Shown in pieces: positions 34,563 to 43,561 of a DNA stretch of 64,000 nucleotides (its first letter is position 1; each line of letters opens with the position of its first letter). The notes under the pieces are model-generated. The model did no database searches, was not told the origin of the DNA, and saw only the letters and a list, made by a program, of their open reading frames with translations. The DNA is from Pedobacter sp. MC2016-05 (GTDB taxonomy: Bacteria; Bacteroidota; Bacteroidia; Sphingobacteriales; Sphingobacteriaceae), in assembly GCF_026239735.1 (NCBI RefSeq), contig NZ_JAPIVT010000012.1, positions 1-64,000 of the forward strand, given 5' to 3'. The position numbers and the translations under genes are program-made.

Positions 34563-34973
34563 CTAGCAATATTGTTCAAAAGCGCCAATCAGGTTATCTG
34601 CAATCATTTGTGCAGGGCGACCTTCAATTTGATGACGCTCGATCATATGAACCAATTTACCATCTTTAAATAAGGCCATTGCAGGAGATGACGGAGGAAA
34701 AGGCATCATGTAATTTCTAGCCTGATCTACAGCTTCTTTTTCCATTCCGGCAAAAACTGTTACCAATTTATCTGGATGTTTTTCGTGAGCTGCTGCTGCT
34801 CTTGCTGCAGGCCGGGCATTAGCCGCGGCACAACCGCAAACCGAATTCACTACAACCAACACAGTGCCCTCGCCTTTAATGGCTTGGTCAACATCTTCTG
34901 CGTTTTTTAACTCTTGAAAACCTACGTTAGTTAATTCCTTACGCATTGGTTCTACTAAATATTCTGGATACAT
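34563..34973 (-). CDS. BrxA/BrxB family bacilliredoxin
   Basis: A 136-residue thioredoxin-fold protein of the YphP/YqiW (DUF1094) type with an active-site CGC motif (Cys46-Gly47-Cys48) in VVNSVCGCAAANARPAARAA. Bacilliredoxins remove bacillithiol from proteins in Firmicutes; Bacteroidota that lack or differ in that thiol still carry the family, so the redox partner here is uncertain. The start MYPEYLVEPMRKELT is the usual N-terminus. It is cytosolic and stands alone between convergent cdaA and the next leftward operon. Confidence 0.9.
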   Translation of the reverse strand: MYPEYLVEPMRKELTNVGFQELKNAEDVDQAIKGEGTVLVVVNSVCGCAAANARPAARAAAAHEKHPDKLVTVFAGMEKEAVDQARNYMMPFPPSSPAMALFKDGKLVHMIERHQIEGRPAQMIADNLIGAFEQYC

Positions 34974-35069
34974 TATCGTTAGTTTTTATTTACAATTTGA
35001 ATGGTACAAAAATAAGAAAATCGGATGGTATGCACCATCCAATTTATATTTTTAAGGTAAAATTAGCAC

Positions 35070-35537
35070 CTAGTTAAATCCTTTGAAAAATCTATCGTAA
35101 GCCTCTGGGTGGGTAATGGCACCAGCTATAATTAACACGAAGAAGATAATAAAAAGTAAACTCAATATCGTCGCAATCATCCCGCAGATTTTACCTGCTT
35201 TAGCATTTTTAAATGATGATTCAGTATACATGGTTGGGTTTAAATGATATTTTTTTACATCGCTACCACCAAGTGCCCAGGCAATGATACCAAATATTAG
35301 ACCGAAAATGCCATAGAAACAACATGCCGGAAGCGCCAAAATCCCTAAAACTAAAGCTACCGTAGCATTTGGAAGATTTTGCTGACCGCCCATTCCACCG
35401 AATTGACCAAATGGAGGTGGTTGCTGAAAAGGTGGTGGAGTTATTGGTCCAAAACCAGAAGGAGGAGTGTTAGGTTGTTCTGGTTTATTTAAATCAATTG
35501 GATTATTTTGTGGCGGATTTTGCTGTTCTTCTGACAT
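35070..35537 (-). CDS. Proline-rich N-terminus, two-helix membrane protein (DUF4190/CCC-motif type)
   Basis: With ATG at 35537 the protein has 155 residues. A disordered Pro/Gln/Gly-rich segment (about 1-55, including PPPFQQPPPFGQFGG) is followed by a membrane helix with paired cysteines (LGILALPACCFYGIFGLIFG), a short loop and a second helix (MIATILSLLFIIFFVLI). This matches the small Bacteroidota 'CCC motif'/DUF4190-like membrane proteins of unknown role. It follows the DUF2752 gene after 2 bp, so they form one operon with the YkvA-like gene. An in-frame TTG at 35543 is a less likely start. Confidence 0.75.
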   Translation of the reverse strand: MSEEQQNPPQNNPIDLNKPEQPNTPPSGFGPITPPPFQQPPPFGQFGGMGGQQNLPNATVALVLGILALPACCFYGIFGLIFGIIAWALGGSDVKKYHLNPTMYTESSFKNAKAGKICGMIATILSLLFIIFFVLIIAGAITHPEAYDRFFKGFN

Positions 35538-35539
35538 AG

Positions 35540-35863
35540 TCAAGCGATAAGTTGATGGGTATATATTTTGTAAATGTAGTTTATAAACACAATTGCTGCA
35601 ATACCTAAAAATGCGAATTTTATTACAGAAGCGCCCAATTTAAAATCGAATTTTAAATGAAATGCGGTAAAGATGATGATGAAAATTAAAGGAATGGTGG
35701 CCGGATAATACTTAAATGAAGCAAGGAAATCGCCTTCCAGAAGTGAAACTATAGACCGCTGCAAACCACAACCCGGGCAATCATAACCGAAATAGCTTTT
35801 GAAAGGGCAAGCTAAAAGATGGTGGCTTAGCCAATCGATAAAACTAAGTTGTTGAAGGATCAT
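35540..35863 (-). CDS. DUF2752 membrane protein
   Basis: A 107-residue inner membrane protein with two or three helices. The family signature is the N-terminal GYDCPGCGLQRS (Cys29 and Cys32), then LLEGDFLASFKYYPATIPLI; a later helix contains FAFLGIAAIVFINYIYKI. The CPGCG pair suggests metal or thiol chemistry, but no function is known. It overlaps the 3' end of the YkvA-like gene by 20 bp and is followed at 2 bp by the Pro-rich membrane protein. Confidence 0.85.
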   Translation of the reverse strand: MILQQLSFIDWLSHHLLACPFKSYFGYDCPGCGLQRSIVSLLEGDFLASFKYYPATIPLIFIIIFTAFHLKFDFKLGASVIKFAFLGIAAIVFINYIYKIYTHQLIA

Positions 35864-36278
35864 CTAATTTGCCGATAACTTTCAGTTGAGCATCTTTCCA
35901 TATTTTGTACTTTTCCAGGTCTTTTAAAACTTGTTTATATACTAAATTAAGTACAAAAATATCGTCCATAAAACCTAAAAGTGGAACAAAATCCGGAACG
36001 ATATCCAAAGGAGAAAGAAAATATATAATTCCTCCCAAAATAGCAACGATAGATCTTTTTGGGATTTCGGTATAGTCGCCGTTTACATAATCTTTTGCCA
36101 CGCCAAATAGCAAAACCATTTTAGTCCAAACCCCATCAAGATCGCTTTTATTATTTATGGCTTTGCCCAAAGCATCTTTAATTGTGCCACTTGCTTTAGA
36201 TTTGTCGTTCAAAATCAACGTTGCTCTGTTTTCAGATTTCTTAAAAAAATCTAAAACTCTCTTCCTGTTAAATCTCAT
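35844..36278 (-). CDS. YkvA family protein (DUF1232)
   Basis: A 144-residue membrane-associated protein. The DUF1232 core is clear: VAILGGIIYFLSPLDIVPDF, then VPLLGFMDDIFVLNLVYKQV, with the conserved Pro/Asp residues. The N-terminal 75 residues are charged and helical. Its function is unknown, although the core resembles helix pairs that sit at the membrane. It is the first gene of a leftward operon with DUF2752 and the Pro-rich membrane protein, linked by overlaps. Confidence 0.88.
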   Translation of the reverse strand: MRFNRKRVLDFFKKSENRATLILNDKSKASGTIKDALGKAINNKSDLDGVWTKMVLLFGVAKDYVNGDYTEIPKRSIVAILGGIIYFLSPLDIVPDFVPLLGFMDDIFVLNLVYKQVLKDLEKYKIWKDAQLKVIGKLDDPSTT

Positions 36279-36349
36279 AAATAATGCTTTACAAATTAAC
36301 GTCCAAAAAAGTTAAACCATATGCTATTTAAATAAATAGTCAGCTTCAA

Positions 36350-36766
36350 TTATTTTTGATCAAACAATAAAAGCAATTTTTTATCGAAGGAAATCGGCAC
36401 CAGCTTATCATTTGCAGTGTCTTCTTCAAACAACTGCCTTTTTACAGGATCAAAGATGAATCTGGCAATGATGGGCATCCGGTCACGATAGCTTTCGTGT
36501 AAGTTAAAATCATAGGTTTTGGAATAGCTTTGGGAAGGATCTGTTTTAGGATTTGGGCTAGATTCTAACATTACACCATAAGATGTTCCTCCATTTTTCT
36601 TTATCCTTTCGAACAAGCCTTTAGTAAGTTGTTTACATCTGGGCGAGGTTTCTACAATTTTATAAGCGACTTTTGCTTTCTTACTCTCACTAATCTGGAC
36701 AAATGTTTTTAAACCTGAAGAGGCCAGAAAAAACAAACTCAATATCAGTTGTTTAGCACTCATCAT
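36350..36766 (-). CDS. Hypothetical secreted protein
   Basis: A 138-residue protein with a likely signal peptide (about residues 1-22, MMSAKQLILSLFFLASSGLK) and a small mixed domain with TYDFNLHESYRDRMPIIARF and FDPVKRQLFEED. I do not recognise the family. The start could be the first or second Met. It is 4 bp downstream of the GH3-family gene on the same strand and so is probably co-transcribed with it. A 71-bp spacer separates it from the YkvA-like operon. Confidence 0.6.
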   Translation of the reverse strand: MMSAKQLILSLFFLASSGLKTFVQISESKKAKVAYKIVETSPRCKQLTKGLFERIKKNGGTSYGVMLESSPNPKTDPSQSYSKTYDFNLHESYRDRMPIIARFIFDPVKRQLFEEDTANDKLVPISFDKKLLLLFDQK

Positions 36767-36769
36767 ATT

Positions 36770-38293
36770 TTAAGCTGCTGATGCGTTCATCATCTCAAGA
36801 ATATCATCAATATATTTTCGCTCATTGGCCAAACGCGGAACCTTATGCTGGCCGCCCAATTTATCCCGGCTTTTTAACCAATTGTAAAAGGTGTTGGCTG
36901 GTGCGTTATGCACTGTAGGCCTACACAAAGCCATATCTTTAAATCGTTTGGCATCATAATCAGAATTTACCTCACGCAAAGTACTATCCATTACATCGAT
37001 AAACTTTTCAAAGTCGCTTGGTTGTTTGTCAAACTCGATAATCCATTCATGACCTCCGGCTTTCTCACCTTCAAAATAAATCGGACCGGCAGTGTAATCC
37101 CTAATTTCGGCACCAGTGGCAAGGCAAGCCTTTGTCAAGGCCTGTTCAGCATTATCTATAATTACTTCTTCGCCAAAAGCATTTATAAAATGTTTCGTAC
37201 GACCAGTAATTTTTATCCGATAAGGAGAAAGTGAGGTGAACTGAATAGTGTCGCCAATCATATAGCGCCATAAACCACCATTCGTTGAGATTATAATCGC
37301 GTAATTTTTATGCAATTCAACTTCACCCAATAAAAGTGCTTTTGGATTATCTTCTCCAATGTTTTCCAGCGGAACAAACTCATAGAAAATACCATAATCA
37401 AGCATTAATAGCATTTCATCAGAATCATCCTGATCCTGGATTCCAAAAAATCCTTCAGAAGCATTGTAGGTTTCCAGGTAGTACATTTCGTTGGATGGAA
37501 TGAGCTGTTTAAACTGCTCACGATATGGGGCAAAATTTACGGCGCCGTGGATATAAACTTCCAGATTTGGCCATACTTCCAATAAATTATTTTTGCCGGT
37601 AAGTTCTAAAACCTTCTTTGCCAAAACAATGGTCCAGGTTGGTACGCCTGAAATACTGGTTACATTTTCATGAATAGTAGCCTCTGCCATCCTATCCATT
37701 TTTACTTCATAGTTATCCATCAATGCGATAGACATATCGGGAGTGCGGTAAAACTCAGCCCAGATGGGCAGGTTTTTAATCAATACTGCTGATAAATCGC
37801 CATAAAAACAGTCTTCATTGAGTTGATTCACCTGATGGCTACCACCAAGCACTAAACCTTTTCCGGTAAACATTTGATTGTCTGGGCGATTATTGCAGTA
37901 GATGGAAAGCATGTCTTTACCACCTTTGAAGTGGCACTCTTCCAAACTTTCTGCCGAAACAGGAATGAATTTACTTCTATCGCTTGTAGTTCCAGATGAC
38001 TTGGCAAACCATTTGATATCTGATGGCCACAAAATATTTTGTTCGCCAGCCAGCATTCTTTCAATAAATGGCTTTAATGTATCATAGTTTTGAATGGGAA
38101 CCCGTTCCTGGTATTGTTGCGGGGTTAAAATAGATTTGTAATCATATAACTTACCCCATTCTGTATTTTCTGCACTATCAATTAAAGTATGAAACCACTC
38201 TTGTTGAACATCGTGTGGATATTTCATAAAAAGCTCGATCTGATGGATCCGCTTTTTCATTAACCAGGTAAAAATTGAATTTACGATTGCCAT
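36770..38293 (-). CDS. GH3 auxin-responsive promoter family protein (acyl-adenylating type)
   Basis: A 507-residue member of the GH3 family, which belongs to the ANL superfamily of adenylate-forming enzymes. The P-loop-like WFAKSSGTTSDRSKFIPVSA, the SGVPTWTIVLAKKVLE and ASEGFFGIQDQ segments and the C-terminal HKVPRLANERKYIDDIL are diagnostic. Plant GH3 enzymes conjugate amino acids to jasmonate or auxin; bacterial members act on unknown acyl substrates. It is cytosolic. Upstream lies an AT-rich spacer with the CCACAGATAAACACAGAT type of repeat (around 38300), common between genes in this group. Confidence 0.87.
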   Translation of the reverse strand: MAIVNSIFTWLMKKRIHQIELFMKYPHDVQQEWFHTLIDSAENTEWGKLYDYKSILTPQQYQERVPIQNYDTLKPFIERMLAGEQNILWPSDIKWFAKSSGTTSDRSKFIPVSAESLEECHFKGGKDMLSIYCNNRPDNQMFTGKGLVLGGSHQVNQLNEDCFYGDLSAVLIKNLPIWAEFYRTPDMSIALMDNYEVKMDRMAEATIHENVTSISGVPTWTIVLAKKVLELTGKNNLLEVWPNLEVYIHGAVNFAPYREQFKQLIPSNEMYYLETYNASEGFFGIQDQDDSDEMLLMLDYGIFYEFVPLENIGEDNPKALLLGEVELHKNYAIIISTNGGLWRYMIGDTIQFTSLSPYRIKITGRTKHFINAFGEEVIIDNAEQALTKACLATGAEIRDYTAGPIYFEGEKAGGHEWIIEFDKQPSDFEKFIDVMDSTLREVNSDYDAKRFKDMALCRPTVHNAPANTFYNWLKSRDKLGGQHKVPRLANERKYIDDILEMMNASAA

Positions 38294-38441
38294 GCTTTAT
38301 TTTTTTCCACAGATAAACACAGATCTGGCAATGAACCAGATTTATCATCAATTCTCAAAATACTCTTATTTACGTTCATTTTTTTTCAATGGGATTTCAA
38401 ATATTAAAAATGTGTCTATCCTATATCTCTGCAGTTAATAT

Positions 38442-39182
38442 TTAAACATCAAATTTCTTGCGTTTCAATACGAAGTTAGACCCTAAATATACTTTCCTTA
38501 CCATTTCGTTTTCTGCCAAAACCTCCGGAACACCTTGCTCTAAAATTTTTCCTTCGAAAAGCAAATAAGCCCTATCAGTAATGGAAAGCGTTTCCTGTAC
38601 ATTATGGTCGGTTATTAGTATACCAATATTTTTATGTTTTAGTTTTGCAACAATGCTTTGAATTTCTTCCACAGCAATTGGATCTACCCCGGCAAATGGT
38701 TCATCTAAGAGAATAAAGTTCGGGTTTGCCGCTAAAGCACGGGCGATTTCGGTTCTTCTACGCTCTCCGCCTGATAATAAATCGCCTCGGTTTTTCCGAA
38801 CCTTGTGTAAGCTAAACTCATTGATCAATTCTTCAAGCTTGTCTCTCTGTTCTTCTTTGGTCAGGTTACTCATTTCTAGAATGGCAAGAATATTATCCTC
38901 AACGGTTAGCTTTCTAAAAACAGAAGCTTCCTGGGCCAAATAGCCGATACCTTTCTGTGCCCTGCGGTACATGGCATCTTCCGTAATATCTTCATCCTCC
39001 AAGAAAATGCGACCTTCATTTGGCTTAATCAAACCTACAATCATGTAAAAAGAAGTCGTTTTACCGGCGCCATTCGGGCCAAGCAAACCCACAATTTCCC
39101 CTTGACTCACATTAAATGAAACATCGTTTACAACAGTGCGTTGCTTATATTTTTTTACCAGATTTTCGGCTCTTAATATCAT
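38442..39182 (-). CDS. lptB: Lipopolysaccharide export ABC transporter ATP-binding protein LptB
   Basis: A 246-residue ABC ATPase that powers LptFGC transport of lipopolysaccharide from the inner to the outer membrane. Walker A GPNGAGKT is at residues 35-42, the Q-loop segment [20 protein letters not shown] and signature [15 protein letters not shown] follow, and Walker [14 protein letters not shown] is next. The [16 protein letters not shown] and [15 protein letters not shown] wordings are those of LptB rather than generic ATPases. Length is standard. Other lpt genes are not in the window. It is co-oriented with recJ upstream across a repeat-rich spacer. Confidence 0.94.
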   Translation of the reverse strand: MILRAENLVKKYKQRTVVNDVSFNVSQGEIVGLLGPNGAGKTTSFYMIVGLIKPNEGRIFLEDEDITEDAMYRRAQKGIGYLAQEASVFRKLTVEDNILAILEMSNLTKEEQRDKLEELINEFSLHKVRKNRGDLLSGGERRRTEIARALAANPNFILLDEPFAGVDPIAVEEIQSIVAKLKHKNIGILITDHNVQETLSITDRAYLLFEGKILEQGVPEVLAENEMVRKVYLGSNFVLKRKKFDV

Positions 39183-39360
39183 TCTTTATCAATTTTTAGA
39201 TAAAAGAACAAAGATCAATGAATAAAGATTGGGCTGTTCATTCCTCATTCTTAAGTCTTGTCTTTTCTCTTTGATCTTTACTTTTTATTCTTTACGCTTT
39301 GCTCCTTTATCCTTGCTCTTTTATCCTTGTTCTTTCATCCCTGCTCCTTTATCTTTATCC
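39183..39360. repeat. Pyrimidine-rich CTTTGATCTTT/CCTTGCTCTTTTATCC repeat tract
   Basis: This spacer and the last bases of recJ contain many copies of words such as TTATCCTTGCTCTTTTATCC, CTTTGATCTTTAC and TTCTTTACGCTTTGCTCC. They are the reverse of the purine-rich words at 34435-34560. The tract also runs into the 3' end of recJ, so its last residues (IKIKEQG) derive from it. Confidence 0.5.
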
Positions 39361-41044
39361 CTTTAATATTGAGCTGCAATCGCTTTTTATCTCGCCACAC
39401 ATTTTCTTCAATAGTATAACAAACAGAAAATGGCACTTTTGGTTGTAAGAGATTTTGAAATTCAGCCAGACCAAAACCAATGCCTTCAAAAATAAGTGAA
39501 TTTTGTTGCTTTATATTTATTTTAAGGTGGTTTGCACCTACTGCCATTGCGACCCGATCTGAGTATACGTTATGTGTAATAAAAATCGGAGCCATGTTTT
39601 CAGGTCCGAATGGACCCATTTGCGCCAATACGCGATAAAATTTACCGTCAATTTGAGCAAGATCTATTTCTGCATCAATTCTTATCATCGGTGTTAACAA
39701 TTCATCAGTGATACTTGAAGAAACAATTTCCTCAAATTTATCGGCAAAAGCGGTAACGTTTTGCTCCTGCATGGTTAAACCAGCTGCAAATTTATGACCA
39801 CCATATTGGTCGAGTAAATCAGCGCAGCCACTTAACGCTTCATACAAATCGAAGCCTACAACTGATCGGCAAGAACCTGCCACATGGCCGTTTGATTTAG
39901 TCAAAACGATTGTTGGGCGGTAATATTTTTCTGTTAACCGCGAAGCTACAATGCCAATAACACCCTTGTGCCAATTTTCGTTAAATACGACAGTGGTTTT
40001 TCGGTTAATAAGCACCTCGCTTTCCCCTATTAAAGCCAATGCTTCCCGGGTAATATCCTGATCGTATGTTTTGCGCTCTGTATTTTTCAGGTTTATTAGT
40101 TCACTCTGCTCTGAAGAATTTCCATCTACCTGGCAAAGCAACATCGCTACGGCATGTTTTGCATGATCTATACGGCCTGCGGCATTTATCCGCGGACCCA
40201 AAGTAAAAACAACATCCGTGATGGTGTAATTTTCAGTTTTACCCGAAACCTCCATTAAAGCCCTTAAGCCCTCACATGGATTGGTATTTAATTTTTTTAA
40301 CCCATAATAAGCTAAAATTCTATTTTCGCCAACTACCGGAACAATATCTGCGGCAATGCTTACCATTACCAAATCAAGATACTGCAGGTAGGTTTCTGTT
40401 GGAAGATGATGTTTTTGAGCATAGGCTTGTGCCAGTTTGAAGCCTATCCCGCAGCCTGCCAATTCTTTAAACGGATACTCACAATCCAATCTTTTTGGAT
40501 CTAAAACCGCTATTGCCTTTGGCAACTCATCACCAGGTAAATGGTGATCACAAATGATAAAATCGATTCCTAAGCCATTTGCATAATCAACCTTATCGAT
40601 GGATTTTATACCACAATCTAAAGCAATAATCAGAGAAAATCCGTTCTCATTTGCATAATCGATACCCGCGGTAGAAATTCCATATCCTTCCTGGTACCTA
40701 TCCGGAATATAGTATTCGATGTTTTTTGTGAGTTGAGAAAAGAAACTAAAAGCCAATGCTACCGATGTGGTTCCATCAACATCATAATCACCGTAGATCA
40801 GAATTTTTTCGTGAGTTGCTAATGCATTTTCGATTCTTTCTATGGCTTTATCCATATCTTTCATCAAGAATGGATCGTGAAGATGATTTAAATCAGGCCT
40901 GAAAAAATACTTTGCCTGGTCAAAATCACAAACATTGCGTTGAACTAAAATTTGTGAAAGCGATTGATCTATATTGAGTTGTTCTGCTAATTTCTTTACC
41001 GTGTCATCATTACAATTTGATGTCAGCACCCATCTTTTTTCCAT
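39335..41044 (-). CDS. recJ: Single-stranded-DNA-specific exonuclease RecJ
   Basis: A 569-residue 5'-3' single-strand exonuclease for recombination and mismatch repair. The DHH phosphoesterase motifs are present: YGDYDVDGTTS (residues 84-94), ALDCGIKSID, CDHHLPGDELP (DHH at 166-168) and the DHHA1 region with CRSVVGFDLYEALSGCADLL. The LGPRINAAGR motif is also clear. Length matches family members in Bacteroidota. The final residues IKIKEQG come from repeat DNA that continues downstream. The gene diverges from the MBL hydrolase gene, and the two start regions are 52 bp apart. Confidence 0.95.
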   Translation of the reverse strand: MEKRWVLTSNCNDDTVKKLAEQLNIDQSLSQILVQRNVCDFDQAKYFFRPDLNHLHDPFLMKDMDKAIERIENALATHEKILIYGDYDVDGTTSVALAFSFFSQLTKNIEYYIPDRYQEGYGISTAGIDYANENGFSLIIALDCGIKSIDKVDYANGLGIDFIICDHHLPGDELPKAIAVLDPKRLDCEYPFKELAGCGIGFKLAQAYAQKHHLPTETYLQYLDLVMVSIAADIVPVVGENRILAYYGLKKLNTNPCEGLRALMEVSGKTENYTITDVVFTLGPRINAAGRIDHAKHAVAMLLCQVDGNSSEQSELINLKNTERKTYDQDITREALALIGESEVLINRKTTVVFNENWHKGVIGIVASRLTEKYYRPTIVLTKSNGHVAGSCRSVVGFDLYEALSGCADLLDQYGGHKFAAGLTMQEQNVTAFADKFEEIVSSSITDELLTPMIRIDAEIDLAQIDGKFYRVLAQMGPFGPENMAPIFITHNVYSDRVAMAVGANHLKINIKQQNSLIFEGIGFGLAEFQNLLQPKVPFSVCYTIEENVWRDKKRLQLNIKGIKIKEQG

Positions 41045-41052
41045 TATATTTG
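41045..41052 (+). promoter_or_regulatory. -7 promoter element for the MBL hydrolase gene
   Basis: TATATTTG matches TAnnTTTG and lies 45 bp before the TTG start at 41097, directly at the recJ start on the other strand. A TTTG at 41016-41019 gives a 25-bp spacer, longer than usual. Confidence 0.4.
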
Positions 41053-41096
41053 TTTCCGAACAGTAAATATACTTTTTTAATTTAAATCTCTACATT

Positions 41097-41861
41097 TTGC
41101 AAGTTCATACCTTATTCGAAGGCACCTATTCTGTAGATGCCTCAAAAAAATTCATACCGTTTGATTCATCCATTCACAACTATAAAGATCGCCCGGCTTC
41201 GTTGTTTATCAACGTCCAACCTTTTCTGGTAGAACTTAAGAATGATTTAGTCCTTTTTGATACCGGTTTAGGTTTCAGTGATGACCATGGCGAACTGATT
41301 TTACACAAAAACATCCGGAATGCTGGGTTTGACCCAACAGATGTTACCAAGGTTTTGATGTCGCATTTGCACTACGATCACTCTGGTGGAATGATTCACA
41401 AATTAGGCGATCAAACAGAGCTCAGTTTCCCGGATGCAGAATATGTAATCAATCGTGGCGAATGGGAAACGGCATTTAGCAGTACATCAAGCTCTTACCA
41501 CACCGATATTTTCGAATACCTGCAACGTAATGCACAGCTGAAATTTGTAGAAGGCGATGGAAATCTGGATGAAACTATTGCATTTGAATTTACAGGTGCC
41601 CATTGCCCAAACCACCAGGTTTTTCTATTAACTGAGGGGAATCAGAAAGTTTTTTTTGGAGGCGATGTATTGCCAGAACCTGGAGAACTGATTAAAAACT
41701 TCATTGCCAAATACGATTTCGATGGCCGCAAAGCAATGGAATTACGAAAGGAATTTGGAAAAAGAGCTGCTGCTGAAAACTGGGAATGTTTATTTTACCA
41801 CAGCAAAGATCAGGCTACGGGTTTTGTTGATGAAATTGACGGCGGGTTTAGGATAAGATAA
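41097..41861 (+). CDS. MBL-fold metallo-hydrolase
   Basis: A 254-residue metallo-beta-lactamase-fold hydrolase. The zinc-binding motif HLHYDHSGG (His90, His92, Asp94, His95) is complete, followed by the later His in GAHCPNHQVF and FGGDVLPEPG, and the final His in LFYHSKDQ. The substrate is unknown; similar proteins are annotated as lactonases or glyoxalase II-like enzymes. The gene starts with TTG at 41097: MQVHTLFEGTYSVDASKKFI is the expected N-terminus of this subfamily and no ATG lies upstream in frame. It is divergent from recJ. Confidence 0.87.
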   Translation: MQVHTLFEGTYSVDASKKFIPFDSSIHNYKDRPASLFINVQPFLVELKNDLVLFDTGLGFSDDHGELILHKNIRNAGFDPTDVTKVLMSHLHYDHSGGMIHKLGDQTELSFPDAEYVINRGEWETAFSSTSSSYHTDIFEYLQRNAQLKFVEGDGNLDETIAFEFTGAHCPNHQVFLLTEGNQKVFFGGDVLPEPGELIKNFIAKYDFDGRKAMELRKEFGKRAAAENWECLFYHSKDQATGFVDEIDGGFRIR

Positions 41862-42273
41862 TTGAATTGTTATCCGTTGGCTGAAGCCAACGGCAATGAA
41901 ATGCAAGTCGAAAAAACTAGTCACAGGAAAAGCTTAAAGACCAAAGCTGAAAGCTTAAAAGCTAAAGTAAAAGGATTAAAGCCGGCAAAAACCGCTTGGC
42001 AATAAATTTCATTGCAGTGAAAATACTTTTGATTAAACCTATAAGGTTTTAAAAACCTTATAGGTTTGAAAAAGATTGTAGCGAATGGCGGGAATAAACT
42101 TTAATAATTATACCGCAATTGCTTTCCAGAACCAAGATAGAATTCATAAAAAGTCTACTACAGGCGTGCAAGGATTGCTTCGTAACTCGCTATGAGGATA
42201 ACAAAAAAAGGTCCCGATAAAATCGAGACCTTTCTTTTTAAAGTCCTCACTTTCAGAGGAGGGTTGGGAGGTT
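41862..42273. repeat. Spacer with three palindromic or dispersed repeat elements
   Basis: No gene is seen. Three features are visible: CCGTTGGCT/AGCCAACGG (41874-41893); a 16-bp perfect inverted repeat AAACCTATAAGGTTTT/AAAACCTTATAGGTTT (42035-42067); and a 36-bp element (42070-42105) that recurs in reverse at 47720-47757 with two mismatches. They look like dispersed intergenic repeats of the genome. The terminator of the YceI gene lies at the right end. Confidence 0.6.
42203..42239 (-). terminator. Intrinsic terminator of the YceI-family gene
   Basis: On the minus strand a 7-bp stem AAAGGTC/GACCTTT with inner CGAT/ATCG pairing is followed by seven T residues. It lies 34 bp downstream of the YceI-like stop codon. 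The + strand also has a T-run behind the stem, so it may work both ways. Confidence 0.75.
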
Positions 42274-42846
42274 TTATTTCTTAGCTACTAATTTCACGCC
42301 GATTTCGAAGTTATCATCAATTGCTTTGTCGCCAATGCTATCGAAGAAAGATTTTGAACCGTAACGAATGTCATATTTAGTTCTATCCACTAAGATTTTA
42401 CCAGCTAAAGCAGAAACAGTTCCATCTGCATTTACAGAAATAGTTGCAGGGAAAGTTACTGGTTTGGTAATACCTTTAATGGTTAAGTTACCTGTTACAT
42501 TGTTTCCAGCAACTTTGGTAATTACGAAAGTTGAAGTTGGATATTTCGCCGTTCCGAAGAAATCGTCTGCTTTTAAGTGACCTTCTAATTTCGCACTGCC
42601 ATCAGCATCTTTAATAGAATTCATATCGATTGTGAAAGTACCACCTGTTACTTTTTTGCCATCAACATTTAAAGTTCCTGATTGCAAAGCGATAGTTCCG
42701 TTGTGAGAACCTGTTACTTTTTTACCAATCCAGGTGATGGTTGATTTTGCTGCATCTACAGTGTAAGTAACTGGTTTAATAGTTGTAAAAGCTGATAATG
42801 ACACAACTGCAACTAACAAAAGGATGGAAGAGATTTTTAATTTCAT
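42274..42846 (-). CDS. YceI family protein (lipid-binding lipocalin-like)
   Basis: A 190-residue secreted protein with a signal peptide (about 1-20, LLVAVVSLSAFT) and the YceI beta-barrel domain: TYTVDAAKSTITWIGKKVTG, GTFTIDMNSIKDAD, HLKADDFFGTAKYPTSTF and GNLTIKGITKPVTFP. YceI proteins bind long polyisoprenoid or lipid molecules in the periplasm; the ligand here is unknown. On the minus strand the -7 element TATATTTG (42870-42877) lies 24 bp upstream, and a good terminator follows, so it is a single-gene unit. Confidence 0.92.
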   Translation of the reverse strand: MKLKISSILLLVAVVSLSAFTTIKPVTYTVDAAKSTITWIGKKVTGSHNGTIALQSGTLNVDGKKVTGGTFTIDMNSIKDADGSAKLEGHLKADDFFGTAKYPTSTFVITKVAGNNVTGNLTIKGITKPVTFPATISVNADGTVSALAGKILVDRTKYDIRYGSKSFFDSIGDKAIDDNFEIGVKLVAKK

Positions 42847-42869
42847 GTTTGATTTTTTAATTTATTTTG

Positions 42870-42877
42870 CAAATATA
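42870..42877 (-). promoter_or_regulatory. -7 promoter element of the YceI-family gene
   Basis: The minus strand reads TATATTTG, an exact TAnnTTTG match, 24 bp before the ATG at 42846. No TTTG is visible at the usual -33 distance. Confidence 0.45.
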
Positions 42878-43118
42878 AGTTTAAGATAGAATGTTTGTTA
42901 TTGATGTATGTTAACTTTTTCAAAAACGATCGATTTATCTGAAAGCACTCTATTGACTAAGGATTGCACTCGAGGTTTAATTAGTTTATTTTAATTTAAA
43001 GTTTTTATTTGATAATAATTTAAAAAAATATTGTATTCGGCTTAAAACACATAAGAAAGAAATTTTTCCCTATATTAAAAGAAATAATTCCGTATATTTA
43101 AAACAAACATTTGCATAT

Positions 43119-43559
43119 ATGTCGATCGCAACTTTAGATAAAAGACAACAGAAAATTTTAGAGGAGATTCCGACTTTAAATGATTTTTCAAAAATTTATT
43201 TCTACACCGTACAAAGTAAATTTGATAATGATTTTGTCAAAACTTTAGATAGTATGATCGGACTTAATGATACTATCTTATCTGATTGGTTAAGCATTAC
43301 ACCAAGAACATTTAGGAATTATAAAAAAAATACCGATTTAATACTAAAAGGCAATATTAAAGAACACATTGTATTAATTATTTCATTATATAAACACGGC
43401 ATAGAGGTATTTGGAGATACCGATAATTTCGAGAAGTGGCTCTCTATGAAAAACCACTTATTGGATAATAAAGCTCCAACTTCATTTCTAGATACTGTTT
43501 CAGGGATAAAATTTATTGATAACAGATTGTCGGCTCTTGAATATGGTGAAAATGTTTAA
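43119..43559 (+). CDS. RES-Xre antitoxin (Xre/MbcA/ParS toxin-binding domain)
   Basis: A 146-residue antitoxin of the RES-Xre type. The middle carries an Xre-like helix-turn-helix (DWLSITPRTFRNYKKN), and the C-terminal half has the DUF2384 toxin-binding region with the conserved HGIEVFGDTDNFEKWLSMKN and LLDNKAPTSFLDTVSG. Antitoxins of this type bind and neutralise the RES toxin and repress their own operon. The toxin gene follows after 2 bp. TATATTTA (43093-43100) differs by one base from the -7 consensus and lies just upstream. Confidence 0.88.
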   Translation: MSIATLDKRQQKILEEIPTLNDFSKIYFYTVQSKFDNDFVKTLDSMIGLNDTILSDWLSITPRTFRNYKKNTDLILKGNIKEHIVLIISLYKHGIEVFGDTDNFEKWLSMKNHLLDNKAPTSFLDTVSGIKFIDNRLSALEYGENV

Positions 43560-43561
43560 CT